A DNA stretch of 64,000 nucleotides from CAWBOY01 sp963790585 (GTDB taxonomy: Bacteria; Planctomycetota; Planctomycetia; Gemmatales; Gemmataceae), in the NCBI GenBank assembly GCA_963790585.1, contig CAWBOY010000004.1, positions 992,001 through 1,056,000 of the forward strand, written 5' to 3'. Within the stretch, counting starts at the first letter, position 1; each line of letters opens with the position of its first letter. Below are positions 8,191-19,046 of the stretch, piece after piece. The position numbers and the translations under genes were made by a program. The notes beneath the pieces are model-generated. The model was not told where the DNA came from. It worked only from the letters and a program-made list of their open reading frames with translations, and ran no database searches.

Positions 8191-10725
8191 CTACTTATAA
8201 AACCACGTAAGCTCATGCGAATATCCTGCCTTCACCGAAATTAACTTGTAAGCCAATATCGTGTAATCGTCCGCCAGGTATTCGTTGACGACCTTGACCG
8301 GTTCCACCTTATCGGGCTTATCCGTCTCCCATTGTAGAATCCGGAAGCTCCGGTATTCCTTCCCTCGGGGCAGGAGGAACCATCTGGTTACTTCCGCGGT
8401 GTCGACTTGAAAATCAAAAACAATCGATGTCGAAGCTGGCCCTCGGCGCAGGAACTCGCCGGGAGAGATATGTTCGTAGCTAAGGTCGGTGACTTCACCT
8501 TTTAGCATTCTGGATACATCCACGCTTACCTCCCACCGAACCCTTTTCTCGCCCTGGATGGTGCTATCGAGTGTTGCCAGATGCAATTTCGGTTGCACCT
8601 CCTGAAGCGGAAACCGCAGTTGCGCATTGGGATGGGTCGAAAGTGCAGCCAGGCGAAACAAATTCTTTCCAGCATGTTCAGGTTTTTTTTGAATTTTGAT
8701 GCGCCGATACCCATAGACTGCGGAATTGGAGTCGTTCTTCGCGGACATTGATGGGTTCCAGGAACGCATATCGATAATGCGCGAATCCTGTAGTATCTCG
8801 AATCCTTTATAGTTCGGCTCGCTAAAGCCCCGAATTTCCTCGGCGGCTTCGCCTATCCACGGCTGAGTGGTGCCGTCTAGTAGGCGGCACATGATGCCTA
8901 AGTCCTGACTGCTCTGGGAAAGCGATTCCGCGAGATGGCTCAGCCTGACGGACCGTTCATACGACTGAATTACGATATAGGGTAACAAAAAGAAAAGCAG
9001 ACCTAAAATCGGCAGGAAGAAATAGGAGACCCAGTCCCTGTAGTCCAACAAGGTGGAAAAGATGCGGCGGGGCGCGGAGGCCTGCAACCTGCGTGCCTCG
9101 ACAGTCTCCGGTCTAGGCGCCTTTGACTCCTCCGCGGTCTTCGCGGGCACATTGACCGGAGGTGTCGGGGGAAACATTTGCCATACGGTGCCTTTCGGCA
9201 GGTCAACGCCGAATACATCTTGGTTCAGACGGCAGGCTTTATGACCAACGCAATAGCCGTGACGCACCAAGCTGCTGATTTCCAGCGAAGAGAAACGGTC
9301 CAAGTCCGTGCGGATTTTGGCAACCTGACGCTGCACCGCGGCTGGCATGGCCGTCGGATCATCGGCCTGATCAACGACGCTGGTTACGGGGGCGAACGTG
9401 AAACCCGCGGTATTCGCGAAGGTCTCTTTTTCTAGCTGCCAAACTCGATCCATGAGGATGTCCGTCGAGCGCAAGGCCGCTTGAATCAAACCTCCGCCAG
9501 AGGCATGACTCTGGATATTGAAGTCTTTGCCGACATCGCTGACGAGTACGCCGTCGAGACTACTATTTAGGCGGCGAAAGCATTTTCGACCCGTCACCAG
9601 ACGGAAAGCTGCTTCGACCAGGTGACGATTCAGCCAGAATTGATCGACCGTGTCAAGGAGGCAGCCCTCCCTTTGCCTGGTCCTGAGCAATGCTTGAGCA
9701 TGAGGATCCTCCAGCTTCAACCCAGCAAAAAGTGGTTCGTGGTTAAGTGGGTAATTGCGAAGGAGGTCACCAAAGCTCGAAAGGAAATGGTTTCGGCCTT
9801 CCTCCATTCGAACGGTCGGAGACATCGGCCAAGACTCGCCCGCGGACTCGTTAGAGAGCAGCATGCGACCGGGCTGGCGAGCATACGTGGCCAAAACTTG
9901 GCTGACTCGGCGAATTGGCGTCTCCTCGCTCGAGCTGGCGGCAGCAATCAATGCAGCCCCCACATCCTCGAAATCAACAAAGTCATTTTGAGCCAACGGA
10001 TCTTCCGCCAACCACGAACGCTCCAGGCAACGGAAGAGGCGGACACCAAGGTTGTCGAAAATCCCACCGTCTGTAAATGTTTGGTGGGCGAATTCCCCAG
10101 GCGAAGCTCCTACATCCGCCGTCGACAGGTGTATTGGTGGGAAAAATCCGGGAAACGCCGACGATGCGGCGACAGCCATCGGCACTGTTGCCAGTCCGAC
10201 GTTGACGTTCTGAAATCGGAAGGTGCCATCCGCCTGGCGGCGTTGAAATAGGGCGCCGTTCCGGTTGAAGGAGCAGATCCCCCCTTCGTTGAGGTCGGTG
10301 GCCAGGATATGAAGCTGCGGCGTTTTGGGCAATTCAGACAGGAGCTTGTCGCCGAAGAGATAGCGCTGGTAATGGGCTTCGAGCAGGCCCACGCGCATCA
10401 GCCGGCGATTGGCTCGCATGAAGCAAAGGCGGCGCAGAAAGTTTACAGGCGCCGCTAGAAGCCAACGGCGCACGATCCGATTACGGACGTCGAGCCGAAC
10501 AAACGACAAGAGTTCGGCTGCCGCCGCGTCAAAATCCTTCGACGAACCATTGTAACGGTCCCAGTTAAGCGCCAGGTGCGCAGCGAAAATACTGCCGCCC
10601 GAGACAGAGCTAATGTGCGTCACGCTGGACAGTAAGCCCGCGTCGTAGAGAAAACGTGCCAGTCCAAGATGGTAGAGCGTGGCCCGAAATCCACCACCAG
10701 AGAGGGCTAGGCCAATCTTCTTCAT
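8191..10725 (-). CDS. patatin-like phospholipase
   Basis: An 844-residue protein. The N-terminal patatin domain shows the glycine-rich oxyanion loop GLALSGGGFRATLYHLG, the nucleophile elbow SSVSGGSIFAAH (serine near residue 45) and the second dyad motif DGGIFDNLG. After about residue 520 comes a hydrophobic segment (FFLPILGLLFFLLPYIVIQ) and a C-terminal soluble region of about 250 residues that I do not recognise. It probably hydrolyses lipid acyl esters at the membrane. The frame is intact, unlike the sugar genes on both sides. It stands about 100 bp from GH63 and about 130 bp from SemiSWEET. Confidence 0.88.
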   Translation of the reverse strand: MKKIGLALSGGGFRATLYHLGLARFLYDAGLLSSVTHISSVSGGSIFAAHLALNWDRYNGSSKDFDAAAAELLSFVRLDVRNRIVRRWLLAAPVNFLRRLCFMRANRRLMRVGLLEAHYQRYLFGDKLLSELPKTPQLHILATDLNEGGICSFNRNGALFQRRQADGTFRFQNVNVGLATVPMAVAASSAFPGFFPPIHLSTADVGASPGEFAHQTFTDGGIFDNLGVRLFRCLERSWLAEDPLAQNDFVDFEDVGAALIAAASSSEETPIRRVSQVLATYARQPGRMLLSNESAGESWPMSPTVRMEEGRNHFLSSFGDLLRNYPLNHEPLFAGLKLEDPHAQALLRTRQREGCLLDTVDQFWLNRHLVEAAFRLVTGRKCFRRLNSSLDGVLVSDVGKDFNIQSHASGGGLIQAALRSTDILMDRVWQLEKETFANTAGFTFAPVTSVVDQADDPTAMPAAVQRQVAKIRTDLDRFSSLEISSLVRHGYCVGHKACRLNQDVFGVDLPKGTVWQMFPPTPPVNVPAKTAEESKAPRPETVEARRLQASAPRRIFSTLLDYRDWVSYFFLPILGLLFFLLPYIVIQSYERSVRLSHLAESLSQSSQDLGIMCRLLDGTTQPWIGEAAEEIRGFSEPNYKGFEILQDSRIIDMRSWNPSMSAKNDSNSAVYGYRRIKIQKKPEHAGKNLFRLAALSTHPNAQLRFPLQEVQPKLHLATLDSTIQGEKRVRWEVSVDVSRMLKGEVTDLSYEHISPGEFLRRGPASTSIVFDFQVDTAEVTRWFLLPRGKEYRSFRILQWETDKPDKVEPVKVVNEYLADDYTILAYKLISVKAGYSHELTWFYK

Positions 10726-10828
10726 GTGGCACTCACGAATTTAGCTCGTGTTTCAGCCTCCGGGAGGCAAAGGCCGTGAGCGGTTGTGGATTACGATTAT
10801 GATGCCAGGCTCCTGCGCGGATTGCAAA

Positions 10829-13585
10829 TTATTTGTCGAGCACGGTCAATGCGGCGATCTCGGAATAGTTCACATCAACTACAGCGGCCAACTTGCCGAG
10901 TTGAATCACTTGTTCCGCCGTGGTCGTAGCGAACAGGTGCATGCCACGCGCCACAATGCCGGTCCAACCAGTTTGGTGGCTTGCCCCGAGTCCTGCCCCG
11001 TTATCACCGTGGAAGTACTCATAGAACAGGATCAGATCGCGCCAGTGTGGATCATTTTGGAACTTCTCCGAACCACCATAGACCGGCCGCCGCCCGTCTT
11101 TGCCCCTGAGGAAGATGTTCTCGAGCCGTCGGGAAATCTCCTCGGCTACCTGGTAGAGCGTCATCATCTGTCCAGATCCGGTCGGGCATTCCACCTTGAA
11201 GTCGCTTCCAAAGTAGCCGAAATATTGCAACAAAGCCCGGATGATCAAACCGTTGACCGGCATCCAGATCGGGCCGCGCCAGTTCGAGTTGCCGCCGAAC
11301 ATGCCGGTGTCGGATTCGGCAGGCAGATACTCGACCCGATACTCCTGCCCTCCGGCATTGAAGACATAGGGATGTTCCGCGTGAAAGCGCGATAACGAAC
11401 GGATACCGAACTCGCTCAAAAACTCGTTCTCGTCGAGCATTTTCGCGAGGACTCTGCGGAGTTTGTTCTCGTCAAGAATCGAGGCGAGGCGGCGACCGTT
11501 GATGCCGGTCAATCTCGGGTCGTGAATCGTCGCGGTTAGTTCAGGCCTTGATGCAAGGAAAAATTGAAGGCGCTCTGCCTGCGCTGGATATCTCCTCAAC
11601 ATTTCCCCGTCAAAGGTGGAGGCCGCGCATAGCGGCAACAAGCCGACCATTGACCTCACCTTGAGGCGTTGGGCCTGTCCATTGGGCAAGCGCAGCACGT
11701 CGTAGAAAAAGCCATCCTCCTCGTCCCACATGCCGGTTTCGCCAGCCATGTGACTCATAGACGATGCAATCCAGAGGAAATGTTCGACGAACTTGACCGC
11801 CATGTCGACATAATCCGCGTCCGTCCGCGCCAGCTCCACGGCAATCTCGAGCATGTTCTGGCAGAATAGTGCCATCCAGGCGGTACCGTCGGCTTGCTCC
11901 AGGTAGCCGCCGGTCGGGAGCGGTGCGCTGCGATCGAAGACACCAATGTTGTCAAGGCCGAGGAAACCGCCCTCAAACACATTCAAGCCAGAGCGATCCT
12001 TGCGATTGACCCACCAAGTGAAATTGAGGAGCAATTTCTGGAAGTTGCTCTTCAGCCATTCCTTGTCCCCTTTGCCCGTCTTGGACATCTCCAGAACATA
12101 CGTGAACACCGTGGACCAAGCGTGTACTGGGGGATTGACGTCGCCGAAGTTCCACTCGTAGGCCGGTATCTGACCGTTGGGGTGCATATAGCGTTCGCGC
12201 AGCATAAGCTTGAGTTGCTGCTTGCCAAAATCGGGGTCCACCAGAGTCAAGGCGATCACATGGAAAGCGAGGTCCCACGCTGCGTACCACGGGTATTCCC
12301 ACTTGTCCGGCATGGAGATAATATCGCCGTTGTACATGTGGTGCCATTGGTCGTTGCGCGGCGCTTGCTTGCGATTGACTTTGAAATGGTCAGATCCGCG
12401 TTCCTCGAGCCATCTATCCACGTCGTAGTGATAAAATTGCTTGCTCCACAACATGCCTGCGAGCGCCTGGCGCATGACATTAGCCTGATCCAAGCTTAAC
12501 GAGGCGGAATGACCGTGGCATAGAACTCGTCAGCCTCGAGACGACGCTTCAGAAAAACGGCGTCGAAATCCGCAAAAGGATCCCGCGCATGGCCATTTGC
12601 CGATTCAGTGCCGACGAGCGCGACATCTCTTAGGCGCAGGCGAACTACCTTACTCTCTCCGGCGTTGATGGTGAGTTGATATTGGCCGGCGACCTTGGTG
12701 CCCTTTTTCTCTGGATTTACTGCTCCTCTTCGGCCATGGACGATGTAGTCGTTGATGCTGTCTTTGACATAAGGAGTCCGGTTGGTCATGCCAAAGACGC
12801 GCTCTGTATTGGTCTCGTTCTCCGTGAAAAGGAGTGGTATGTCTCCATCGAAGGAAAGATGCCGGGTGCCCAGATGAGGATGCGTTGACCGGACGACGCT
12901 ACAGCCGGGAGTGCCCACCACCTGTGACAGTGCTGGCCTAACCAAGGCGCCCTGCCAGGACCATTGGTTGCGAAACCAAAGCGTGGGCAGCACCTGTAAC
13001 TCGGCCGTCTCGGGTCCGCGGTTGTAAACCGTAATCTGAATCAGAATATCTTCGGGCGACTCCTTGGCATACTCGACGAAAACATCGAAGTAGCGATCCT
13101 GATCAAAGACTCCGGTGTCCAGTAATTCATACTCAAATTCCTGGCGGCTCCGGCCCCGACTTGTATCAACGAGATTGGCGTACGGAAATGCGGCTTGGGG
13201 ATACTTGTAGAGATACTTCATGTACGAATGTGTTGGCGTGCTATCGAGGTAAAAGTAGTACTCCTTGACGTCCTCGCCGTGGTTGCTCTCACTATTTGTC
13301 AGGCCGAAGAGACGCTCTTTCAGAATGGGATCGTTGCCGTTCCAAAGAGCCAACGCGAAACAAAGCTGTTGGCGGTCGTCGGAAAGGCCCGCCAGACCGT
13401 CCTCACCCCACCGATAGGCGCGGGAACGAGCCTGGTCGTGTGTGAAGTAGTCCCAGGCATTTCCGCCTTCGCTATAGTCTTCACGAACCGTGCCCCACTG
13501 GCGCTCGCTGAGGTAGGGACCCCACTTTTTCCAGGGAGCGTTCGGTGTGGCGCGCTGCGTCGAGACGTTCTTGTTCGGCGGTCAT
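10829..13585 (-). CDS. GH63/MGH1-like glucosidase, two frameshifts
   Basis: Three frames combine into a glucosidase of about 920 residues. The pieces are an N-terminal stretch from MTAEQERLDAARHTERSLEK, a middle from WGPYLSERQWGTVREDYSEG to ATVIPP, and a C-terminal (alpha/alpha)6-barrel with DKWEYPWYAAWDLAFHV, GGFLGLDNIGVFDRS and GNSNWRGPIWMPVN. The first shift lies in a five-base homopolymer at 13526-13530 (one base too many). The second is at about 12501-12505 (one missing T; restoring it gives IPPSLSLDQANVMR). The family cleaves alpha-glucosides and the W-D in AAWDLAF is a conserved acid site. Sequence conservation on both sides of the shifts argues against old decay. Confidence 0.85.
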
Positions 13586-13602
13586 GGAACTCACTACTTT
13601 CG

Positions 13603-13812
13603 TCAGGCCGGTACTCCAAGCAGGTACCTGTAGTGCCCCGGCACAGGCTGAAGGTCGCTCTTCTCGGTGGGGCAAAACGGTTGCCGCTGGTCCCAGCCGT
13701 TCTCTTCACCTTGAGGAACGAGCCAATAATTGCCTTGCGAATCCAAAACGACCCACTGCTGCGCGGTGCGGTCAACATATAAGGCTAAGATGTTTTTCTT
13801 TCCCTGGATCAT
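13603..13812 (-). CDS. small conserved hypothetical protein
   Basis: A 69-residue protein with an AAGGAG ribosome site 7 bases upstream. It contains ALYVDRTAQQWVVLDSQGNYWLVP, a pattern of short beta strands with several tryptophans and tyrosines, and the end PVPGHYRYLLGVPA. No signal peptide or cysteine motif is seen. It lies immediately upstream of the GH63 gene on the same strand with only 17 bp between, so the two are probably cotranscribed. The function is unknown. Confidence 0.7.
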   Translation of the reverse strand: MIQGKKNILALYVDRTAQQWVVLDSQGNYWLVPQGEENGWDQRQPFCPTEKSDLQPVPGHYRYLLGVPA

Positions 13813-13979
13813 AGCTCAGCTCCTTAGTCCTTGGATAGTCCCACCCCGAGAATCATTTTATGCATGAGTCAGGTTAGCAGAGGTTCACATCGTCTGGCAA
13901 GATTGTACCGATTAGATGGATCGCAGCGGTTATTCCCAATTATCATCCATGACGTCTCAAAGGATATTTGGTACGGTTG

Positions 13980-14012
13980 TTTTGGCGGCACGTTGGAAAC
14001 GTGCCGCCAAAA
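13980..14012 (-). terminator. bidirectional terminator-like hairpin
   Basis: TTTTGGCGGCACGT and ACGTGCCGCCAAAA form a 13-14-bp perfect stem with a short loop. It lies just downstream of the Gly-rich protein gene (ending at 14043). The T and A runs at the stem ends would suit termination in either direction. Confidence 0.65.
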
Positions 14013-14042
14013 CATTGCCGCGCAAACAAAACGACATGCCTC

Positions 14043-15399
14043 TCACTTCTGTTCCGCGGGTGGCTCGAGGCGAACCAGCGTCCATTGTTGAGTGCGTTCC
14101 TTGCCGAAGTGGACTAGCATCGACGTTTCCGGTTGGGCCAGGTTTCCCACTCCAGTCTCGTACACGGTTTCCTTCTTGTCGCCGATAACCCATGCGGCTC
14201 GCTGCGTCCTCTTTTCCACGGATCCGGTGATGGGAATCGTCGTATCCGTCAGAGGCGCTGTAGTAATTGCCGCGTAGGATGCCTTCCTTGTTGATGGCGA
14301 TCTGGAAGATATGGTTTGCGTCCTTTTCCTCGCCTTGGAGGACGGCAAAGACGCCCAGCGATTGCCACTCCACATTCTCCGCGGGTTTCGCTTCCTGACC
14401 CACAACCGCGATATGTGTTGCCTGCGCGGCGTACTCCTGAGCTGTGGCCACCGGCTCGGCGTTGTAGTAAACGCGGTCGTCCTGGTAAACAACGGTTGAA
14501 CCATAGTCATAGACAATGGGTTGAGCGGGATAGTCGCAGAAAGTGGCGACGGTGGAATAGGGTGCGCATGTCCAGTAAGCCGCGGCAGTCGTCCAGGCGG
14601 CCGCGCCAGGCAGCCGGGTGAGCGACGTGCCAACTCGGATTGAAATAGTTGTAGCCCGTGAAGCCGGTGCGAACATACCCGGCCTGGGTTCGTACGACGG
14701 CAGCGCTGCGGTAGCCGGTATAATGGCCGGCCGCGCCACCCACGGCAATTCCGCGCACGGCGGAGCCATAGGCGGCATAAGGGTTGGATGCGACGCCCGC
14801 GCGCGAGGCGCCGCTTACGGTGCGTCCGCCCGGTCCGGTTGCCGTGCCGACGCGCGAACCTCCAGCCACGGCTCCGCCTGGCCCGATAGCGGCTCCGCCG
14901 CGCGACGCGGCGACGCCGCCTCCATAAGGCCCGCTGGTGGCACCGACCGAACGGCCCGCGACCGCGCCGTTGCCGCCTGGCCCCTGAACGCCTCCCGCCG
15001 AGCCGATCTTGGTTGCCGTTTGGCCGCCGGGAGCGGTTACTTGCACGCCACCGACGGCACGGCCTCCACTCGCACCTCCTGGTCCGGTGACGGTTCGGCC
15101 CGCGCCGCCATAGTCAATGGTCGTGCCGCGCCCGGTCGTGTAGGAACCACCGCCGGTGCCGACCGTTCTGGACCCGCCGGCGGGACCGATCACGGTCCCG
15201 GTCGTGGCGCGGCGGCGCCTCCGCCGCCATAGGGACCGACGACTGTTCCGCCTGCCGGACGCCCGGCCGGACCGGCTCCGCCACGACCGCCGCCTCCACC
15301 ACCCCCACCGCGGCCGCCGCGCTGGCCAAATGCTTCGTCCCCATGGAATAACGCAAGCGCGGCGACCCCGACCAACACCACCCTTAATTTCAATCGCAT
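14043..15399 (-). CDS. secreted Gly-rich protein, planctomycete type, three frameshifts
   Basis: The start MRLKLRVVLVGVAALALFHG is a clear signal peptide with a GGAGAC ribosome site. A Gly/Ala/Pro-rich low-complexity region follows (about 180 residues of GPGG-, GGAA- and SRVG-type motifs), then a tyrosine-rich stretch (AWTTAAAYW, YPAQPIVYDYGSTVVYQ). The conserved C-terminal domain has WQSLGVFAVLQGEEKDANH, KEGILRGNYY, TQRAAWVIGDKKETVYETG and KERTQQWTLVRLE. Frames change at about 15207, 14600 and 14253. The C-terminal domain recurs in planctomycete exported proteins as I remember them; its function is unknown. A terminator-like hairpin follows at 13980-14012. Confidence 0.75.
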
Positions 15400-15429
15400 G
15401 GATGTCTCCTCGGTTGGTTGTTCTCGCCG

Positions 15430-16380
15430 TTACTTGACACGCGTGACTTTGATGGGCGGGATATTCGCCAGGTCCTCATCGTCCAGCTTTCGTTCGGTGG
15501 ACTGAAATGTGAACGTATCGTTGTCCACGGGCGTAATGAGGTTCGTGGCTGTTAGCTCGCCGCCATCGGCTTGCACGCCGGTCGCCGTGACGATCCAGCG
15601 CTTGCCGTCGCGCGTCCAGGAGCCGTCGCCGAACCCTCCCTCATCGTCGAAGATCCATGACCGAAGCTGCCCCGTGCGCGGGTCCTTGAGAATGATCTGT
15701 GTGCCGGAGATCGTCTTGTCTGGCGCCTTGATGGAGATCTGGCACCGGATCGAGTTTTTGTTGGCATCCCAGTTGTAGGTCGTGCGCACCGTGGCCTCAT
15801 CGCTCTTCGCCTCCCAGGTACCAATCAACCAGTCGAGGTCGTGGAGGGAAATTCCCTCGTCGGGCCATTCGCGCAACACGGCCATGAGCCACTTGCCGCC
15901 TTCGCGGACATGCAGGACGCTGTAGCGGCTCGCCGTCAGCTGGTCGGAGCCGTCACGATATCGTTTCGCGTAGCCTTCCTCGATCGCGGTGTCCTTCGAC
16001 GGAAAGCGAATCGAGTCGATATTGATTGCCAGTGTCGCCTTCGTTTTCTTGGCGAAGGCCTTGGAATAGGCCGCTTCGATGGCAGCGCGGCCGCGGATGG
16101 TCGTGCCATCAGCTCCGATGTACTCACCTTCCTCGGTCCAATACGCGGCGACATCCTTGGCGTCTCCCTTCTCGACCGACTTGGCGAAAGCGGCGGCAGC
16201 CTTGCGAATCGTGGCTTCGTCGTCGCCCCTTGCGTCTTTAGCCGCGCCAGCAGCCTTTTCTGGCTGAGCCTCCGGTTTCACCGCTTTGCCTTGACCGTCC
16301 ACGCGGAATTGGATTGTGAAAAACGCTGTCATTGCTAGCAGCAATCCACTGGATCCGAGAAGATAGGCTTGCCGTTTCAT
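15430..16380 (-). CDS. SnoaL-like (SgcJ/EcaC-type) secreted protein
   Basis: A 316-residue protein with an N-terminal signal/anchor (KRQAYLLGSSGLLLAMTAFFTI) and a charged linker. The SnoaL/DUF4440 fold starts at about residue 55 (DEATIRKAAAAFAKSVEKGD, YWTEEGEYIGADG, IRGRAAIEAAYSKAF), followed by a second beta-rich domain beginning LDWLIGTWEAKS. The start at 16380 is chosen for an AAGGAG site 9 bases upstream rather than the longer frame to 16431. Proteins of this kind are common in planctomycetes, and a non-enzymatic binding role is possible. It lies between glgP and the Gly-rich gene in the same direction. Confidence 0.82.
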   Translation of the reverse strand: MKRQAYLLGSSGLLLAMTAFFTIQFRVDGQGKAVKPEAQPEKAAGAAKDARGDDEATIRKAAAAFAKSVEKGDAKDVAAYWTEEGEYIGADGTTIRGRAAIEAAYSKAFAKKTKATLAINIDSIRFPSKDTAIEEGYAKRYRDGSDQLTASRYSVLHVREGGKWLMAVLREWPDEGISLHDLDWLIGTWEAKSDEATVRTTYNWDANKNSIRCQISIKAPDKTISGTQIILKDPRTGQLRSWIFDDEGGFGDGSWTRDGKRWIVTATGVQADGGELTATNLITPVDNDTFTFQSTERKLDDEDLANIPPIKVTRVK

Positions 16381-16482
16381 GGAATCACTCCTTCGTGAGG
16401 ATGGGGCGAAATCGGAGGTCTTACCGCCCATTCGGTAGGCAATGGGCGGCCGGATTGAGCAGGTCGATTATTCACAAAGCCG

Positions 16483-18991
16483 TTACAACACCGGGCACGG
16501 TTCCGCTCCCCAGATGTTCGCGGCGTATTCGGCTATCGTCCGGTCGCTGGAGAACTTTCCTGAGCCAGCGATGTTCAGAATGACTTTGCGCGCCCATCCG
16601 TTCGAGTCGCCGTACAGTTCGACCAATTGCTGGTCTGCGGCCAAATAGGCCTTGAGGTCCGCCAAATGCATGTAGTGATCGCCGCGTGTCAGGAGCGTGT
16701 CGCGCAGCGGTGCGAACACTCCCGGTTCGTTGCGGCTGAAATAATCGGAGAAGATCAAGTCCAGGGCCGCGCGCGTTTCCGGATCGTTTTCGTAATGCCA
16801 CTGTGGGTTGTACCAGCCTCCGCTCGCAGCCACCTGTTCCGCTGTCAGGCCAAAAAGGAAGAAGTTCTCCTCGCCTGCTTCCTGGGCCATCTCGATGGTC
16901 GCACCGTCGCGCGTGCCAATCGTCAAAGCGCCGTTCATCATGAACTTCATGTTGCTTGTGCCGCTGGCCTCGTAACCGGCGGTTGAAATCTGGTTCGAAA
17001 CGTCACTGGCGGGGATCAGGCGCTCCGCGAGAGTGGCGCGGTAATCCGGGAGGAACACCACCTTGAGTCGACCGCGTACAGCCGGGTCGCCATCGATTGT
17101 GCCCGCCAGGTTGTTGATAAATTTGATGATGACTTTGGCGAGGTGGTAGGCCGGCGCCGCCTTCCCCGCGAAGAAGAAGGTCCTCGGCGTCATCTTGAGG
17201 TTTGGATTCGACCGCAGGCGGTTGTAGAGCACCACGATCCGCAGCGCGTTGAGCAATTGCCGCTTGTACTCGTGGATGCGCTTGACCTGGCAGTCGAAAA
17301 TACTATCAGGGTCCACCTTCTGCCCGAGTGTCTTTGCAAGCCAGTCGGCGAATTGCGTCTTGGCCTTGCGCTTGGCATCAAGGACGGATTTGCGAAACGT
17401 AAGGTTCTCGGCAAGTGATTTGAGCCTGCTAAGTTGCGTCAGATCCGTTATCCAACCATTTCCGATCGCGCCCGTGATGGCGTCGCCGAGCGCCGGGTTG
17501 CATAGCAATAACCAGCGTCGCGGTGTCACGCCGTTCGTCTTGTTGTTAAACCTCGCGGGGTAGATTTCCGCGAGGTCTTTGACGGTCGTCTTGCGCAGCA
17601 GTTCCGAATGGATGGCGGCAACGCCATTGGTGCTGTGCGTACCCACGATGGCGAGATTTGCCATGCGGACTTTGCGCGTGACACCTTCTTCAATGAGGCT
17701 AACACGGGTGACGCGGTCTTCGTCGCCGGGAAACCGGCTCCGAACCTCATTAAGGAATCGGCGATTAATTTCGAGAATAATCTCCATTTGCCGCGGCAAC
17801 AGGGTAGCGAACCAGGCAAGGGGCCATTTCTCAAGGGCTTCAGGTAACAGCGTGTGGTTTGTGTACGCCAACGTGCGCTGTGTGAGATCCCAGGCCTGGT
17901 CCCAACCAAGCTTCGCCTCGTCAAGCAGAATTCGCATAAGTTCAGGAACTGCCATGGCTGGGTGCGTGTCGTTGAGCTGGATGGCGGTCTTATCGGGGAG
18001 TTTACTCCAGTCGGTATTGGCGCGGCGAAAGCGGCGCACTGAAGTCGGCCAGGGAGCAGGCCACGAGGAAGTATTCCTGAACGAAGCGCAGGCCCTGACC
18101 CTGGCTGGTTGAATCGTCTGGGTAAAGGACGCGCGTAAGCGATTCGGCCGACAATGCTTCGGCGAAGGCACCGACGAAATCGCCGCTGCTGAAGCGCTGA
18201 AAGTCAAAGTAATCCGGCGAGGCCGCCGCCCAGAGGCGCAGCGTGTTGATCGTCTTGCCGCCGTAGCCCACGATAGGACGATCGAAGGGAATGCCAATCA
18301 ATGTGGACGGCCGGCCAAGGACCGCGCGTAAGACCCCATCGCGCAACTCGAAGCAGCATCCCAATTGGATCTCCACTTTTTCGTGGGGCCGCGCTACCTC
18401 CCACGGGTCGGGTTGGCGTAGCCAGTTGTCCGGCTGTTCCTTTTGCCAACCATCCTTGATGGTCTGCTGGAAAATGCCGTATTCATAGCGCAAGCCGTAG
18501 CCGATAGCCGGGAGTTGCATGGTGGCCATCGAATCCAGGAAGCAGGCCGCCAGCCGACCAAGGCCGCCATTTCCCAAGCCCGCGTCGGGCTCCTGTTCGA
18601 GTACCCTAAGCCAGTCAATCGTCTTTCGGGCCACCATTTGGTCGACCAGGGGGCTGAGCAGGAGGTTCATGACGTTGTTGGCCAGCGATCGGCCGATGAG
18701 AAACTCCATGGAAAGGTAATAAACTCGCTTGGGGTTTTCCCGTTCGTACGTGTCGTCCGTGCGGACCCAACGTTGGGAAAGAATGTCGCGAATGGAACGG
18801 GCCACGGCCTCGAATCGCTCGCGGTCCCCGACGGACTCCAGTTTGACTACATTGTCAAACAAGAGATGACGCTCAAAAATAGCGTGGTCTGCCCCCGAAA
18901 ACTCAAACGGCCCGCAACCGTATTGCTTGAGAAGTCTCCCTGTTTTTTCATCGGGCTGTATTCCTTCGGACGAGGCATTCGTGGTTTTCAT
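16483..18991 (-). CDS. glgP: glycogen/alpha-glucan phosphorylase, one frameshift
   Basis: Two frames make a standard-length phosphorylase of about 835 residues. The N-terminal part has YYLSMEFLIGRSLANN and EPDAGLGNGGLGRLAACF. The C-terminal part has QLNDTHPAMAVPELMR, NNKTNGVTPRRWL, FFAGKAAPAYHLAK and EASGTSNMKFMMNG with the pyridoxal-phosphate lysine. The frame changes at about 18040, where one extra base follows the codons for ADF; removing it gives ADFVRRFRRANTDW without a gap. The enzyme releases glucose-1-phosphate from storage glucan. The start at 18991 has AAAGGAA about 8 bases upstream. With glgX it forms the glycogen-breakdown core of the island. Confidence 0.92.
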
Positions 18992-19046
18992 CACTAGTTC
19001 CTTTCGTTTCGTAAGTGAATCCCCAGGGCGAAAATCGGCGCAGCCG